Source: an uncultured Alphaproteobacteria bacterium (lineage in GTDB: Bacteria; Pseudomonadota; Alphaproteobacteria; Rhizobiales; Beijerinckiaceae). Taken from it: DNA of 56,957 bases. The first letter of the stretch is position 1; each line of letters starts with the position of its first letter. The DNA is taken from the NCBI GenBank assembly GCA_937988775.1, contig CALKHP010000002.1, positions 1 to 56,957 on the forward strand. Direction: 5' to 3'. This document shows, piece by piece, positions 40,473 to 48,579 of this stretch. The notes beneath the pieces are model-generated. The model searched no databases and was not told the DNA's origin. It saw only the letters and a program-made list of their open reading frames with translations. The position numbers and the translations under genes are program-made.

Positions 40473-40724
40473 TCATCGGCGGATGGCACGCCCCACCGCG
40501 ATCAGGATGCAGGCGCCGACGAAGCCGGCGATCAGGTAGCCGATCCAGCCGCCGAGCACGATGCCGAAGACGCCGAGCAGCGCGTTGGCGATGATGGCGC
40601 CGACAATGCCGAGGATGATGTTCATCAGGAGGCCCTGATTGCCGCCCATGAACATTTCGGCGAACCAGCCGGCCAGCCCGCCAATGATGATGGCGGCGAC
40701 CCAACCCACTTGAACGTGTTCCAT
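40473..40724 (-). CDS. GlsB/YeaQ/YmgE family stress-response membrane protein
   Basis: An 83-residue protein with three membrane helices and the glycine-zipper pattern of the transglycosylase-associated family (PF04226): WVAAIIIGGLAGWFAEMF, GLLMNIILGIVGAIIANALLG and WIGYLIAGFVGACILIAVG. Members respond to envelope or acid stress in other bacteria. Start ATG after GGGATAGAATATGG-type leader; monocistronic. Confidence 0.92.
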   Translation of the reverse strand: MEHVQVGWVAAIIIGGLAGWFAEMFMGGNQGLLMNIILGIVGAIIANALLGVFGIVLGGWIGYLIAGFVGACILIAVGRAIRR

Positions 40725-40832
40725 ATTCTATCCCCTGTTCCGTGTCCGACCGTTCCGGAGCGACGCTCGGTCAGGGCACAACGCAAAACAGGGGTCGAGG
40801 TTCCGCGATCGCGATCGGCGGGCCGCCCGGCC

Positions 40833-41123
40833 TCAACGCATGGCGAAGCGGCGCGGCGTGCGGTATTCGACGACCACGGCGCGGGCCGGCGCGCTCCGGC
40901 GCGGCGTGCTGAGGATGCTCAGCGTGCGCTGGGCGCGCTTTTCCTCGCGGGCGGCGGCCTTGCGGACCTCGTCCTTGTCGACATCGAGCAGCGCCGCGGC
41001 AATCTCGATCTGCTGCTCGGGATCGTCGTTCATGCAGGCAGCCGCGATCAGCGCTTCGGCAATGGTCGGCGGAGCCTGCTTGACGCGGCGGCCGCCATAT
41101 TTCGTGCTCCAGGATTCCGACAC
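40833..41123 (-). CDS. Hypothetical 96-residue protein with predicted helical core
   Basis: The start is GTG at 41123, because GGAGG lies 8 bases upstream; an overlapping ATG is out of frame. The protein (MSESWSTKYGGRRVKQAPP...EALIAAACMNDDPEQQIEIAAALLDVDKDEVRKAAARE, in pieces) is helical in the middle and ends in an arginine-rich tail. No family recognised. It is upstream of nothing on its strand and may be monocistronic. Confidence 0.65.
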   Translation of the reverse strand: MSESWSTKYGGRRVKQAPPTIAEALIAAACMNDDPEQQIEIAAALLDVDKDEVRKAAAREEKRAQRTLSILSTPRRSAPARAVVVEYRTPRRFAMR

Positions 41124-41331
41124 GGATTCATCCTCCCCGTTCAAACTGGGGCAATCATAGCAAAATCCGCGCGATGTTGCAGTGCGGCAAAAGGCGGGGC
41201 TGCCATGCACGGAGGGCAGGGAACGGGTTGGACGCGCTGAGCGTGAGGCTGCGGCTTGCAATTATCGTTGCAACGCCAGCCCGGCTCGTCTACTTCCCCC
41301 GCGACGCAGGGCCGGCTATCCTGCGCCGGAC

Positions 41332-41405
41332 GCGGGTGTAGCTCAATGGTAGAGCAGCAGCCTTCCAAGCTGAATACGAGGGTTCGATTCCCTTCACCCG
41401 CTCCA
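41332..41405 (+). tRNA. tRNA-Gly (anticodon TCC)
   Basis: A 74-base cloverleaf with encoded CCA. Acceptor GCGGGTG/CACCCGC, D-arm GCTCAATGGTAGAGC, anticodon loop CTTCCAA (anticodon TCC, reads GGA) and T-arm GAGGGTTCGATTCCCTT. Confidence 0.96.
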
Positions 41406-41576
41406 TTTTTCACGCGAATTCAGCCGTCTCGCGCTAAGTGACATACCCATAAGGCGGATTCCCGCCGGTATGCGTCTCTGGTTCGCCGGTCTCAGCCGAA
41501 AAAGGTTGAAGCAGCGCGGAACTGGCTGAGGCCGAAGATGTACGCTCGCGCCATCTCACGTTGGAACATGCTTAGG

Positions 41577-42353
41577 TCAGGCCCTGAGGCGCGCGCCGAT
41601 TTCGGCGGCGGCTTCCAGCATGGGCGGAAGATCGCACGGCTTGCCGTCCTGCATGGCGAATTGCGGGGTCAAGGTGGTGATGCTGATGCTGGCGATGAGC
41701 GCGCCGGCCTGATCGAAGACAGGAACGCCGAGGCCGGACAGGCCGAGGATATAATCGTCCACGGCGAATTCCCAGCCGCGTTGCCGAGTGATGGCGGCGG
41801 CGGCTTCGAGGGCGGCGGGGTCGGTTACCGTATGCACGGTGTGGCGCGGCAGCGGACCGCTCAGCACATGAGCGCGATCTTCCGGCGCGAGATAGGCCAG
41901 CAGCACGCGCGGGCCGCCGGCACAGTTCATCGAGATTTGCGTGCCGATGGCGGACCACGGCGTATCGATATGGAGATCGGGCGCCTTGATCCGGTCCAGG
42001 CACAGGGCGAAGCCGCGAAAATACGTCCAGATGAACGAGGTCGCCGCCGTTTGTTGGGAAAGGCGGGCGAGAATCGGCGCTGCGATGTCGCGCAGATCGC
42101 TGCCGTAGCGCACGCCCGGTACGAGCAGCAGAATGCCCGGCCCGAGCGCGTAGGTCTTGCTGGCATCGTCGAATTCGATGAATTCGGCGGCGGCGAGCGT
42201 CTGCAGTAGCCGCCGCGTCGTGCCCTTGTCGAGGCCGGTGTGCCGCGTCAGTTCGGCAAGCGACAGCCGCGACGCCGCAGGGCCGAAGGCGCGCAGGATC
42301 GCCATGGCCCGTTCCACCGCGCGCACCTTGGGCAGCCCAGCCTTCGCTTCCAC
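41577..42353 (-). CDS. IclR family transcriptional regulator
   Basis: A 258-residue regulator: N-terminal winged helix-turn-helix (about 8-75; RAVERAMAILRAF...LSLAELTRHTGLDKGTTRRLLQTL, in pieces) and an effector-binding domain (about 85-250). It is divergent from the M20 hydrolase/ABC importer genes and probably controls them. The start is chosen as GTG at 42353, with AAGGAG (42360-42365) 6 bases upstream. A GTG at 42386 is in frame too but falls inside a palindrome that looks like the regulator's own operator. Confidence 0.92.
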   Translation of the reverse strand: MEAKAGLPKVRAVERAMAILRAFGPAASRLSLAELTRHTGLDKGTTRRLLQTLAAAEFIEFDDASKTYALGPGILLLVPGVRYGSDLRDIAAPILARLSQQTAATSFIWTYFRGFALCLDRIKAPDLHIDTPWSAIGTQISMNCAGGPRVLLAYLAPEDRAHVLSGPLPRHTVHTVTDPAALEAAAAITRQRGWEFAVDDYILGLSGLGVPVFDQAGALIASISITTLTPQFAMQDGKPCDLPPMLEAAAEIGARLRA

Positions 42354-42369
42354 CGCGATCTCCTTGGTT

Positions 42370-42405
42370 GTGTCATCTGATGACACACGATGTCATAGCT
42401 TGACA
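42370..42405. promoter_or_regulatory. Double palindromic operator, TGTCA-N5-TGACA twice
   Basis: TGTCATCTGATGACA (42371-42385, extended by one G/C pair) and TGTCATAGCTTGACA (42391-42405) share the same 5-bp arms and 5-base spacer. Their centres are 20 bases apart, two helical turns. They lie between the IclR gene and the M20 gene, as expected for an IclR-type dimer-of-dimers site. Confidence 0.6.
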
Positions 42406-42496
42406 CGGAAGCAAAGAACTTTGCCTATTGCAGTAGTGAAGGCAGGCCGAGTCCGATGGAGGGCCAACGGAACCTGCTACTGGAAAGAGGAATGCC

Positions 42497-43792
42497 ATGG
42501 CGCTGGCGCCCGAATTACGCAATGCCATCATCGATTCGGTGGAGAAGGGGTTCGACGACCAGATCGCCTATACCCGCAAGCTGGTGTCGTTCTCCTCGGT
42601 GCGCGGCGCCGAGCATGCCGTGCAGGATTTCACCTATCGCGAGTTGAGCCGGCGCGGCTACGTCATGGACCGTTTCGCCATGGACCAGGCGGCGATCGAA
42701 GCCCATCCCGGCGGCTCGCCATGGTCGGAATATCATTCGAAGGCACCGATCGTCGTGGCCATCCACCATCCGCGCAAGGAAACCGGACGCTCGCTGATCC
42801 TACAATCGCATCTCGACGTGGTGCCGCCGGGCCCCACGGCGATGTGGCAGCACAAGCCCTATGGCGGCGAGATCGATGGCGACTGGATGTATGGCCGCGG
42901 CGCGGGCGACATGAAGGCGGGCGCTGCCGCCAACGTCTTCGCGCTCGATGCGCTGCGCCGTCTCGGCCTGCAGCCGGCGGCGACGGTCTACGTGCAGTCG
43001 GTCGTCGAGGAAGAATCGACCGGCAACGGCGCGCTGATGACGCATCTGCGCGGCTACAAGGCCGATGCGGTGCTGATCCCGGAGCCCGAGGACAACAAGC
43101 TGGTGCGCGCCAATGCCGGCGTGATCTGGTTCCAGGTCGAGGTGCGCGGCGTGCCGGTGCATGTGCGCGAGATGGGCGAGGGCGCCAACGCGATCGACGC
43201 CGCCTATCGGGTGATTGGCGAGTTGCGCAAGCTCGAGGCGGAGTGGAACACGCGCAAGACCCAGCACCCGTATTTCGAGAACGACCCGCACCCGATCAAC
43301 CTGAACATCGGCAAGATCGAGGGCGGCGACTGGGCGTCATCGGTGCCGTGCTGGTGCGTGTTCGATTGCCGCATCGCGATCTATCCCGGCGTGCGCGCCG
43401 CCGATGCCGCCAGGGAAATTCGCGAGACGATCGAAGGTTTCGCCCGCAACGACTCGTATTTTTCCAACAACGCGCCGCGCATCACCTTCAACGGCTTCCA
43501 CGCCGAAGGTTCGGTGCTGGAGCCCGGATCGGATGCGGAGGCGGTGCTGGGCCAGGCGCATGAGGCGGTTTTCAAGGCGCCGCTCGAGACATTCATGACA
43601 CCGGCCTACCTCGATACGCGGGTCTATGCGCTGTACGATCAGATTCCGTCCTTGTGTTATGGGCCGATTTCCAGAAACATCCATGGTTTCGACGAATGCG
43701 TCAGCCTGTCGTCGGTCAAGAACATCACCAAAGCCATGACGCTGTTTATCGCTGACTGGTGTGGGACCGAGCCGCTGGCCGAGCCAGCATAG
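42497..43792 (+). CDS. M20 family metallopeptidase, ArgE/DapE-type deacylase (copy 1)
   Basis: A 431-residue di-zinc hydrolase that cleaves the amide bond of N-acylated amino acids or related compounds. Metal ligands: H and D in SHLDVVP and GRGAGDMKAG, E-E in VVEEESTGNG, E in PEPEDNK, and H in IHGFDE. The dimerisation lid lies at about 205-320. First gene of the importer cluster; it starts with GAGG upstream. Paralogous with 48580-49869 (both open ...GFDDQ and share VRGAEH.VQD). Confidence 0.92.
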   Translation: MALAPELRNAIIDSVEKGFDDQIAYTRKLVSFSSVRGAEHAVQDFTYRELSRRGYVMDRFAMDQAAIEAHPGGSPWSEYHSKAPIVVAIHHPRKETGRSLILQSHLDVVPPGPTAMWQHKPYGGEIDGDWMYGRGAGDMKAGAAANVFALDALRRLGLQPAATVYVQSVVEEESTGNGALMTHLRGYKADAVLIPEPEDNKLVRANAGVIWFQVEVRGVPVHVREMGEGANAIDAAYRVIGELRKLEAEWNTRKTQHPYFENDPHPINLNIGKIEGGDWASSVPCWCVFDCRIAIYPGVRAADAAREIRETIEGFARNDSYFSNNAPRITFNGFHAEGSVLEPGSDAEAVLGQAHEAVFKAPLETFMTPAYLDTRVYALYDQIPSLCYGPISRNIHGFDECVSLSSVKNITKAMTLFIADWCGTEPLAEPA

Positions 43793-43795
43793 CAA

Positions 43796-43816
43796 TGCCG
43801 CCGTCGCGTGGCGGCA
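43796..43816 (+). other. Intercistronic hairpin before the binding-protein gene
   Basis: TGCCGCC-GTCGCGT-GGCGGCA forms a 7-bp perfect stem. No T-tract follows. It lies in the 59-base gap between the M20 gene and the substrate-binding gene, where such stems often protect the binding-protein mRNA. Confidence 0.4.
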
Positions 43817-43851
43817 ATCAACGATGCAAGTCAGGAACAGGGGGAAACATC

Positions 43852-45096
43852 ATGGCAATAAAAGGCAAGGTTCTCCGTTATGCGTTTGCAGCGACGCTCG
43901 TCGGGGCGGCCGCCGCGAGCATGGCGGGGACCGCTTCGGCGCGCGATATCACCATCGGCGTGATCGGGCCTCTGAGCGGCCCGGCGGCGAATTCCGGCAT
44001 TTCGATGCGGCAGGCCTATGAAGTGGCGGCCGAGCAGGTCAACAAGGCCGGTGGCATCGAGATCGGTGGCGAAAAGTCCAAGGTCAAGCTGATCTTCGAG
44101 GACAGCGCCTCGCGTCCGGAAGTCGGCGTCAGCGCGGCGCAGAAGCTGCTGACCCGCGACAATGTCGATATCCTGGTCGGTGATACGATCGCGAGTTCGG
44201 TCACGCTGGCGCTGATGGAAGTCGCGCCCAGCTTCGGCAAGTTCATGATGAGCGGCCAGCCGGTCTCGATCGAGATCGCCAAGAAGATCAAGAGCGACCC
44301 GGCTCGCTTCGCCAATTTCTGGAAGGCGAGCTTCAACAGCGATGCTTATGCCGCCGCGCTGTTCGACTCGGTCCAGGACCTGATCAAGAAGGGCGTGGTC
44401 AAGGAAGGCAACAAGAAGGTCGCCTTCATCGTCGAGGATACCGATTACGGCAAGTCGAACGCCGAATATACCGCGCCGCTGTTCAAGAAGGCCGGCTGGA
44501 CGGTGACGTCGAACGAGACGGTGCCGCTCGGCTACGCGGACTTCTACCCGCAGCTCTCCAAGCTGCGCGCCGACGAGCCCGACGTGCTGATCTCGATCTT
44601 CACCTCGGTCAATTCCGGTATCGCGCTCGTCAAGCAGATCAAGGAGCAGGGGCTCAAGTCGCTGCATGAGGCGGTGTACTACCCGATCCGCCCGGAATTC
44701 CTGAAGGGTGCGGGGGCCGCCGCCAATGGCCTGCTGTGGACGCCGCTGTTCTTCGACCCCGTGCACAACCCGAAGCACAAGGCCTTCGCCGAAATGTTCA
44801 AGAAGGAAGCCAAGGTCGAAGGCAATGGCGATCACGCCCAGGGCTATTGCCAGATGACGATGCTGCTCGACAACATCAAGAAGGCTGGTTCGATCGAACC
44901 CGCCAAGCTGTCGGAAGCGTTCAAGAAGACCGATTTCCAGTGCGTCATCGCCCGGTTCGCCTATGACACCGAAATCCACACGCCGAAGACCGGCGCGGAT
45001 TATTTCCCGGTGCCGATCGCCCAGATCCAGGACGGCGTGAGCTTCGCGATCTGGCCTTCGACGGCGGCGACGGCCGAGTTCAAGCCGGCCAAGTAA
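43852..45096 (+). CDS. Branched-chain-amino-acid-type ABC transporter, periplasmic binding protein
   Basis: A 414-residue LivK/PBP1-type binding protein with a signal peptide (about 1-32, ending GTASARD). The fold is marked by ITIGVIGPLSGPAANSGISM, VNKAGGIEIGG, VAFIVEDTDYGKSNAEY and DVLISIFTSVNSG. In this family ligands include amino acids, amides, urea and aromatic acids, so the substrate is not fixed by homology. A rho-independent-type stem-loop follows (45105-45142), separating it from the ABC genes. Confidence 0.93.
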   Translation: MAIKGKVLRYAFAATLVGAAAASMAGTASARDITIGVIGPLSGPAANSGISMRQAYEVAAEQVNKAGGIEIGGEKSKVKLIFEDSASRPEVGVSAAQKLLTRDNVDILVGDTIASSVTLALMEVAPSFGKFMMSGQPVSIEIAKKIKSDPARFANFWKASFNSDAYAAALFDSVQDLIKKGVVKEGNKKVAFIVEDTDYGKSNAEYTAPLFKKAGWTVTSNETVPLGYADFYPQLSKLRADEPDVLISIFTSVNSGIALVKQIKEQGLKSLHEAVYYPIRPEFLKGAGAAANGLLWTPLFFDPVHNPKHKAFAEMFKKEAKVEGNGDHAQGYCQMTMLLDNIKKAGSIEPAKLSEAFKKTDFQCVIARFAYDTEIHTPKTGADYFPVPIAQIQDGVSFAIWPSTAATAEFKPAK

Positions 45097-45104
45097 CGAG
45101 CAAC

Positions 45105-45142
45105 GGCGCGTCGGGGCGAGTGATCGGCCCGGCGCGCCTTTT
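45105..45142 (+). terminator. Intercistronic terminator/attenuator after the binding-protein gene
   Basis: GGCGCGTCGGG (45105-45115) pairs with CCCGGCGCGCC (45128-45138), an 11-bp stem with one T-G pair, followed by TTTT. It would let part of the transcription stop after the binding protein and give less of the ABC components downstream. Confidence 0.6.
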
Positions 45143-45181
45143 CGCCTGTCACGCTCGTGGCAGCGGGTAAGGTTCGACCAT

Positions 45182-45928
45182 ATGCAAAATCCGACGCCTG
45201 CGACGCCTTTGCTGAAGGTCGACGGCATCACGATGGCTTTCGGGGGCATCGTCGCCGTCGATAACCTGAGTTTTTCCGTGCAACCCGGCGAAATTCTCGC
45301 GCTGATGGGGCCGAACGGCGCCGGCAAGACCACGACCTTCCACGTCATCGCCGGCGTGCATTCGCCCGATCACGGCACGATCACCTTCGACGGCCATGAG
45401 ATCACCAGGGCGAGACCGGACCGGCGCTGCCGGGCTGGCCTCGCGCGCACGTTCCAGATCACGCAGCCTTTCGACGAATTGACGGTGGTCGAGAACGTCA
45501 TGGTCGGCGCCATCGCGCATCACCGCTCGATGGCCGAGGCGCGCGTCGAGGCGCGGCGCTATGTCGATATGGTGGGCCTGAGCGAGCGCGCCGACATTCT
45601 CGCCAAGGGCTTGAGCACCGGCCAGCGCAAGCGGCTGGAAATGGCGCGCGCCATGGCGACGCGGCCGAAGCTGCTGCTGCTCGACGAGGTCACCGGCGGC
45701 GTCGACATGGCGAGCGTGCCCGGCCTGATCGATCTCGTGAAACGGCTGCGCGGCGAGGGACTGACGCTGATCATCATCGAGCACAACATGAGGGTCATCA
45801 CCGAACTGGCCGACCGCGCCATCTTCATGAACCGGGGCGTGCGCATGGCCGAGGGTACGCCGGCCGAGATCGCCCGCCACCCCGAGGTCATCGAACTCTA
45901 TCTCGGCGAGGATGACGGGCATGGCTGA
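45182..45928 (+). CDS. livG: ABC transporter ATP-binding protein LivG-type
   Basis: A 248-residue ATPase of the branched-chain-amino-acid importer family. Walker A GPNGAGKTT, signature LSTGQRKRLEMARA, Walker B LLLLDEV and switch H in IIEHNM. Works with LivF on the cytoplasmic face of LivHM. It overlaps livF by 8 bases. Confidence 0.95.
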   Translation: MQNPTPATPLLKVDGITMAFGGIVAVDNLSFSVQPGEILALMGPNGAGKTTTFHVIAGVHSPDHGTITFDGHEITRARPDRRCRAGLARTFQITQPFDELTVVENVMVGAIAHHRSMAEARVEARRYVDMVGLSERADILAKGLSTGQRKRLEMARAMATRPKLLLLDEVTGGVDMASVPGLIDLVKRLRGEGLTLIIIEHNMRVITELADRAIFMNRGVRMAEGTPAEIARHPEVIELYLGEDDGHG

Positions 45929-46640
45929 TACCCCAATCCTGACGATCGAGGGCCTGAACGTCCTTTACGGCGATTACCAGGTGCTCTGGGACGTCTCCAT
46001 GCAGGTCGGCCAGGGCGAGGTCGTCGCCGTGCTCGGGCCGAACGGCTCGGGCAAGAGCACGGTGCTCAAGGCGATCATGGGCCTCGCGCCGGCGAAATCG
46101 GGCAAGGTGATGTTCGAGGGACGCGACATCACCCGCGTGCCGACGCATGAGATGGTGAGCCTCGGCATCTCGATGGTGCTGGAGCGCCGCCGCCTGTTCT
46201 CGGCGATGACCGTGCGCGAGAACGTGCTGCTCGGCGCCTATCACCACAGCGTCAGCAAGGATGCGCGCCGTCAGCTCGAATGGGTCGAGAGCCTGTTTCC
46301 GATCCTCGCCGAGCGCCGCGACCAGGTCGCCGGCAAGATGAGCGGCGGCGAACAGCAGATGGTGGCGATCGCGCGCAGCCTGATGTCGAAGCCGCGCCTG
46401 CTCCTGATGGACGAGCCCTATCTCGGCCTGGCGCCGCGCATCGTCAAGCAGATCGGCGAGATCATCACGCGCATCAACCAGGACGGCATCGCGGTGATCT
46501 TCAACGAGCAGAACGTGCAGCTTTCCTTCGGCCTGTCGAACCATGGCTATCTGCTCGAGGGCGGGCGCGTGGTGCTGTCGGGCACGGGAGACGAGATGAT
46601 CCATTCCGATGTGATCCGCCGCGTCTATCTCGGCGTCTGA
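45921..46640 (+). CDS. livF: ABC transporter ATP-binding protein LivF-type
   Basis: A 239-residue ATPase with Walker A GPNGSGKST, signature MSGGEQQMVAIARS, Walker B LLLMDEP and the LivF-typical GLAPRIVKQIGEII. The ATG at 45921 is preferred (GAGG 8-9 bases upstream); an ATG at 45912 is possible. Overlaps livG and precedes livH by 13 bases. Confidence 0.95.
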   Translation: MADTPILTIEGLNVLYGDYQVLWDVSMQVGQGEVVAVLGPNGSGKSTVLKAIMGLAPAKSGKVMFEGRDITRVPTHEMVSLGISMVLERRRLFSAMTVRENVLLGAYHHSVSKDARRQLEWVESLFPILAERRDQVAGKMSGGEQQMVAIARSLMSKPRLLLMDEPYLGLAPRIVKQIGEIITRINQDGIAVIFNEQNVQLSFGLSNHGYLLEGGRVVLSGTGDEMIHSDVIRRVYLGV

Positions 46641-46653
46641 GAGGGAACCGCCA

Positions 46654-47529
46654 GTGACCTTTTCCCTTCTCATCGAACAGATCATCAACGGCCTGATCAT
46701 CGGCTCGATGTACGCGCTGATCGGCAGCGGCCTCGCGCTGGTCTACGGCACGATGCGCGTGCTGAACCTCGCCCATGGCGAGTTCTACATGCTCGGCGGC
46801 TATTTCGTGTTCTTCCTCGCCGTCACCTACGGCGTGCCGTCCTATCTCGCCATTCCGGTGGCGATCGTTGCCACCTTCATCCTCGGCATGCTGATCCAGC
46901 GCCTGACGATCCACTACCTGATGGGCAAGGAAGGCTGGCAGTTCTCGACCATCGCGGCGACGCTCGGCCTGTCGATCTTCCTGCAGAACGCCGCGCTGCT
47001 GATGTTCGGCGAGCAGTTCGAGAGCGTGCCGTATTACCTGAACGGCGTGATCGAGATCGGCAGCATCAGGCTGCCGTTGCAGCGCCTGCTGATCTTCGTG
47101 GTCGCCATCGTCACCATCGGGGCGATGACCTTCATCCTGAAGAAGACGCGCCTCGGCTGGGCGATCCGCGCCACGGCGCAGGATCGCGACGCGGCCGCCG
47201 TCGTCGGCATTCCGGCCGAGCGCATCTATCTCATCACCTTCGGCCTTGCCGGTGCGCTCGGTGCGATCGCCGCCGCCATGCTCGCGCCGATCTATGCCAT
47301 CAACCCGTGGAGCGGTCTGCCGATCCTGCTCAAGGGCTTCGTCGTGGTCATCCTCGGCGGGCTCGGCAGCTTCCCCGGCGCGATCGCCGGCGGCCTGCTG
47401 CTCGGCGTCGTCGAGGCGATCGGCGTGCAACTGACCTCGTCGGAATGGCGCGACGTCATCGGCTTCGCCATGATGATCGGCGTGATCTGGTGGCGGCCAT
47501 GGGGCCTGTTCGGCAAGAAACCAACATGA
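46654..47529 (+). CDS. livH: Branched-chain-type ABC permease LivH
   Basis: A 291-residue inner-membrane permease with about eight hydrophobic segments. Family motifs: IINGLIIGSMYALIGSGLALVYG at the start, AHGEFYMLGGY and the EAA-like GLAGALGAIAAAMLAP. GTG start with GAGGGA upstream. Pairs with LivM to form the channel. Confidence 0.94.
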   Translation: MTFSLLIEQIINGLIIGSMYALIGSGLALVYGTMRVLNLAHGEFYMLGGYFVFFLAVTYGVPSYLAIPVAIVATFILGMLIQRLTIHYLMGKEGWQFSTIAATLGLSIFLQNAALLMFGEQFESVPYYLNGVIEIGSIRLPLQRLLIFVVAIVTIGAMTFILKKTRLGWAIRATAQDRDAAAVVGIPAERIYLITFGLAGALGAIAAAMLAPIYAINPWSGLPILLKGFVVVILGGLGSFPGAIAGGLLLGVVEAIGVQLTSSEWRDVIGFAMMIGVIWWRPWGLFGKKPT

Positions 47530-47578
47530 AAACCAGTTTCGCCATGCCCACATTCCCGCAGACCGATTGGAGAGACGC

Positions 47579-48562
47579 ATGTTCCAACCGGTGAAGCCGT
47601 CGCAATGGCTCGTGATCGCCGCCGCCATCCTGGTGATGGCCGCGGTGCCGCTGGTCACGCGCAATTCCTACCTGCTGCACGTGCTGATCCTGACGATGAT
47701 CTTCGGCATCTTCGCCTCCGCCTGGAACCTCGTGGCGGGGTTCGGCGGCATGAAGACCTTCGGCCATCACGCGTTCTTCGGCATCGGCGCCTATGTCTCG
47801 GCGCTGCTCTCGATCAAGGCGGGCTGGAGCCCGTGGCTGACGATCTGGTTCGGCGCGCTGGCCGCGACCGGCGCCGGCCTGTTCATCGGCCTGCCGATCC
47901 TCAGGATCAAGTCGATGTCGCATGTGGCGATCGTGACGCTCGGCTTTGCCGAGATCGTGCGCATCGTCATCTCCAACCTGCAGACGATCACGCGCGGCGA
48001 GCTCGGCCTGTGGGGCATCCGGCCGTTCGAGGGTTTCACGTTGCCGTTCTTCGGCGAGATCACGTTCTCGCCGGCCGACAAGGTGCCGTATTACTACCTG
48101 ATCCTGCTGCTGCTGATCGGCTCGACCGCGGTGATCATGCTGCTGATGCGTTCACGCACCGGGCTCTCGATCATCGCGATGCGCGATGCCGAGGACGCGG
48201 CTGAAAGCCTCGGCGTCAATCTCACGCGCCAGAAGCTGCTGGTCTTCGCGGTCAGCGCCTTCCTGGTCGGCATCGCCGGCGCGTTCTACGCCCATTATAT
48301 CAGCATCCTGACGCCGACGGCGGCGGTTGGCATCGACCTGATGATCCTGGTCATCGCCATGGCGCTGGTCGGCGGCCTGAGCACGTTCAGCGGACCGCTG
48401 GTCGGCGCGCTGCTCCTGACCGGCACGGTGGAGCTGCTGCGCGATCTCGATCAGTACCGGCTGCTGGTCTATGGCGCGATGATCATCCTGATCGTGATGT
48501 TCCTGCCGAAGGGCCTGACGACGCTCGGCCCGGTGCTGAGGAAACGCTTCGCGTCGCGTTGA
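47579..48562 (+). CDS. livM: Branched-chain-type ABC permease LivM
   Basis: A 327-residue permease with about nine hydrophobic segments; NLVAGFGGMKTFGHHAFFGIGAYVSA and GINVLTR-type sequence (SLGVNLTRQKLLVFAVSAFLVGIAG) are typical. ATG at 47579 has GGAGAG upstream. Follows livH by 49 bases. Confidence 0.94.
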   Translation: MFQPVKPSQWLVIAAAILVMAAVPLVTRNSYLLHVLILTMIFGIFASAWNLVAGFGGMKTFGHHAFFGIGAYVSALLSIKAGWSPWLTIWFGALAATGAGLFIGLPILRIKSMSHVAIVTLGFAEIVRIVISNLQTITRGELGLWGIRPFEGFTLPFFGEITFSPADKVPYYYLILLLLIGSTAVIMLLMRSRTGLSIIAMRDAEDAAESLGVNLTRQKLLVFAVSAFLVGIAGAFYAHYISILTPTAAVGIDLMILVIAMALVGGLSTFSGPLVGALLLTGTVELLRDLDQYRLLVYGAMIILIVMFLPKGLTTLGPVLRKRFASR

Positions 48563-48579
48563 TTTCAAAGGGAACGGCC

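Noticed and set aside
39496..41405. Integrated element next to tRNA genes
   Set aside because: No integrase, direct repeat of a tRNA 3' end or codon-use shift is seen between the tRNA genes.
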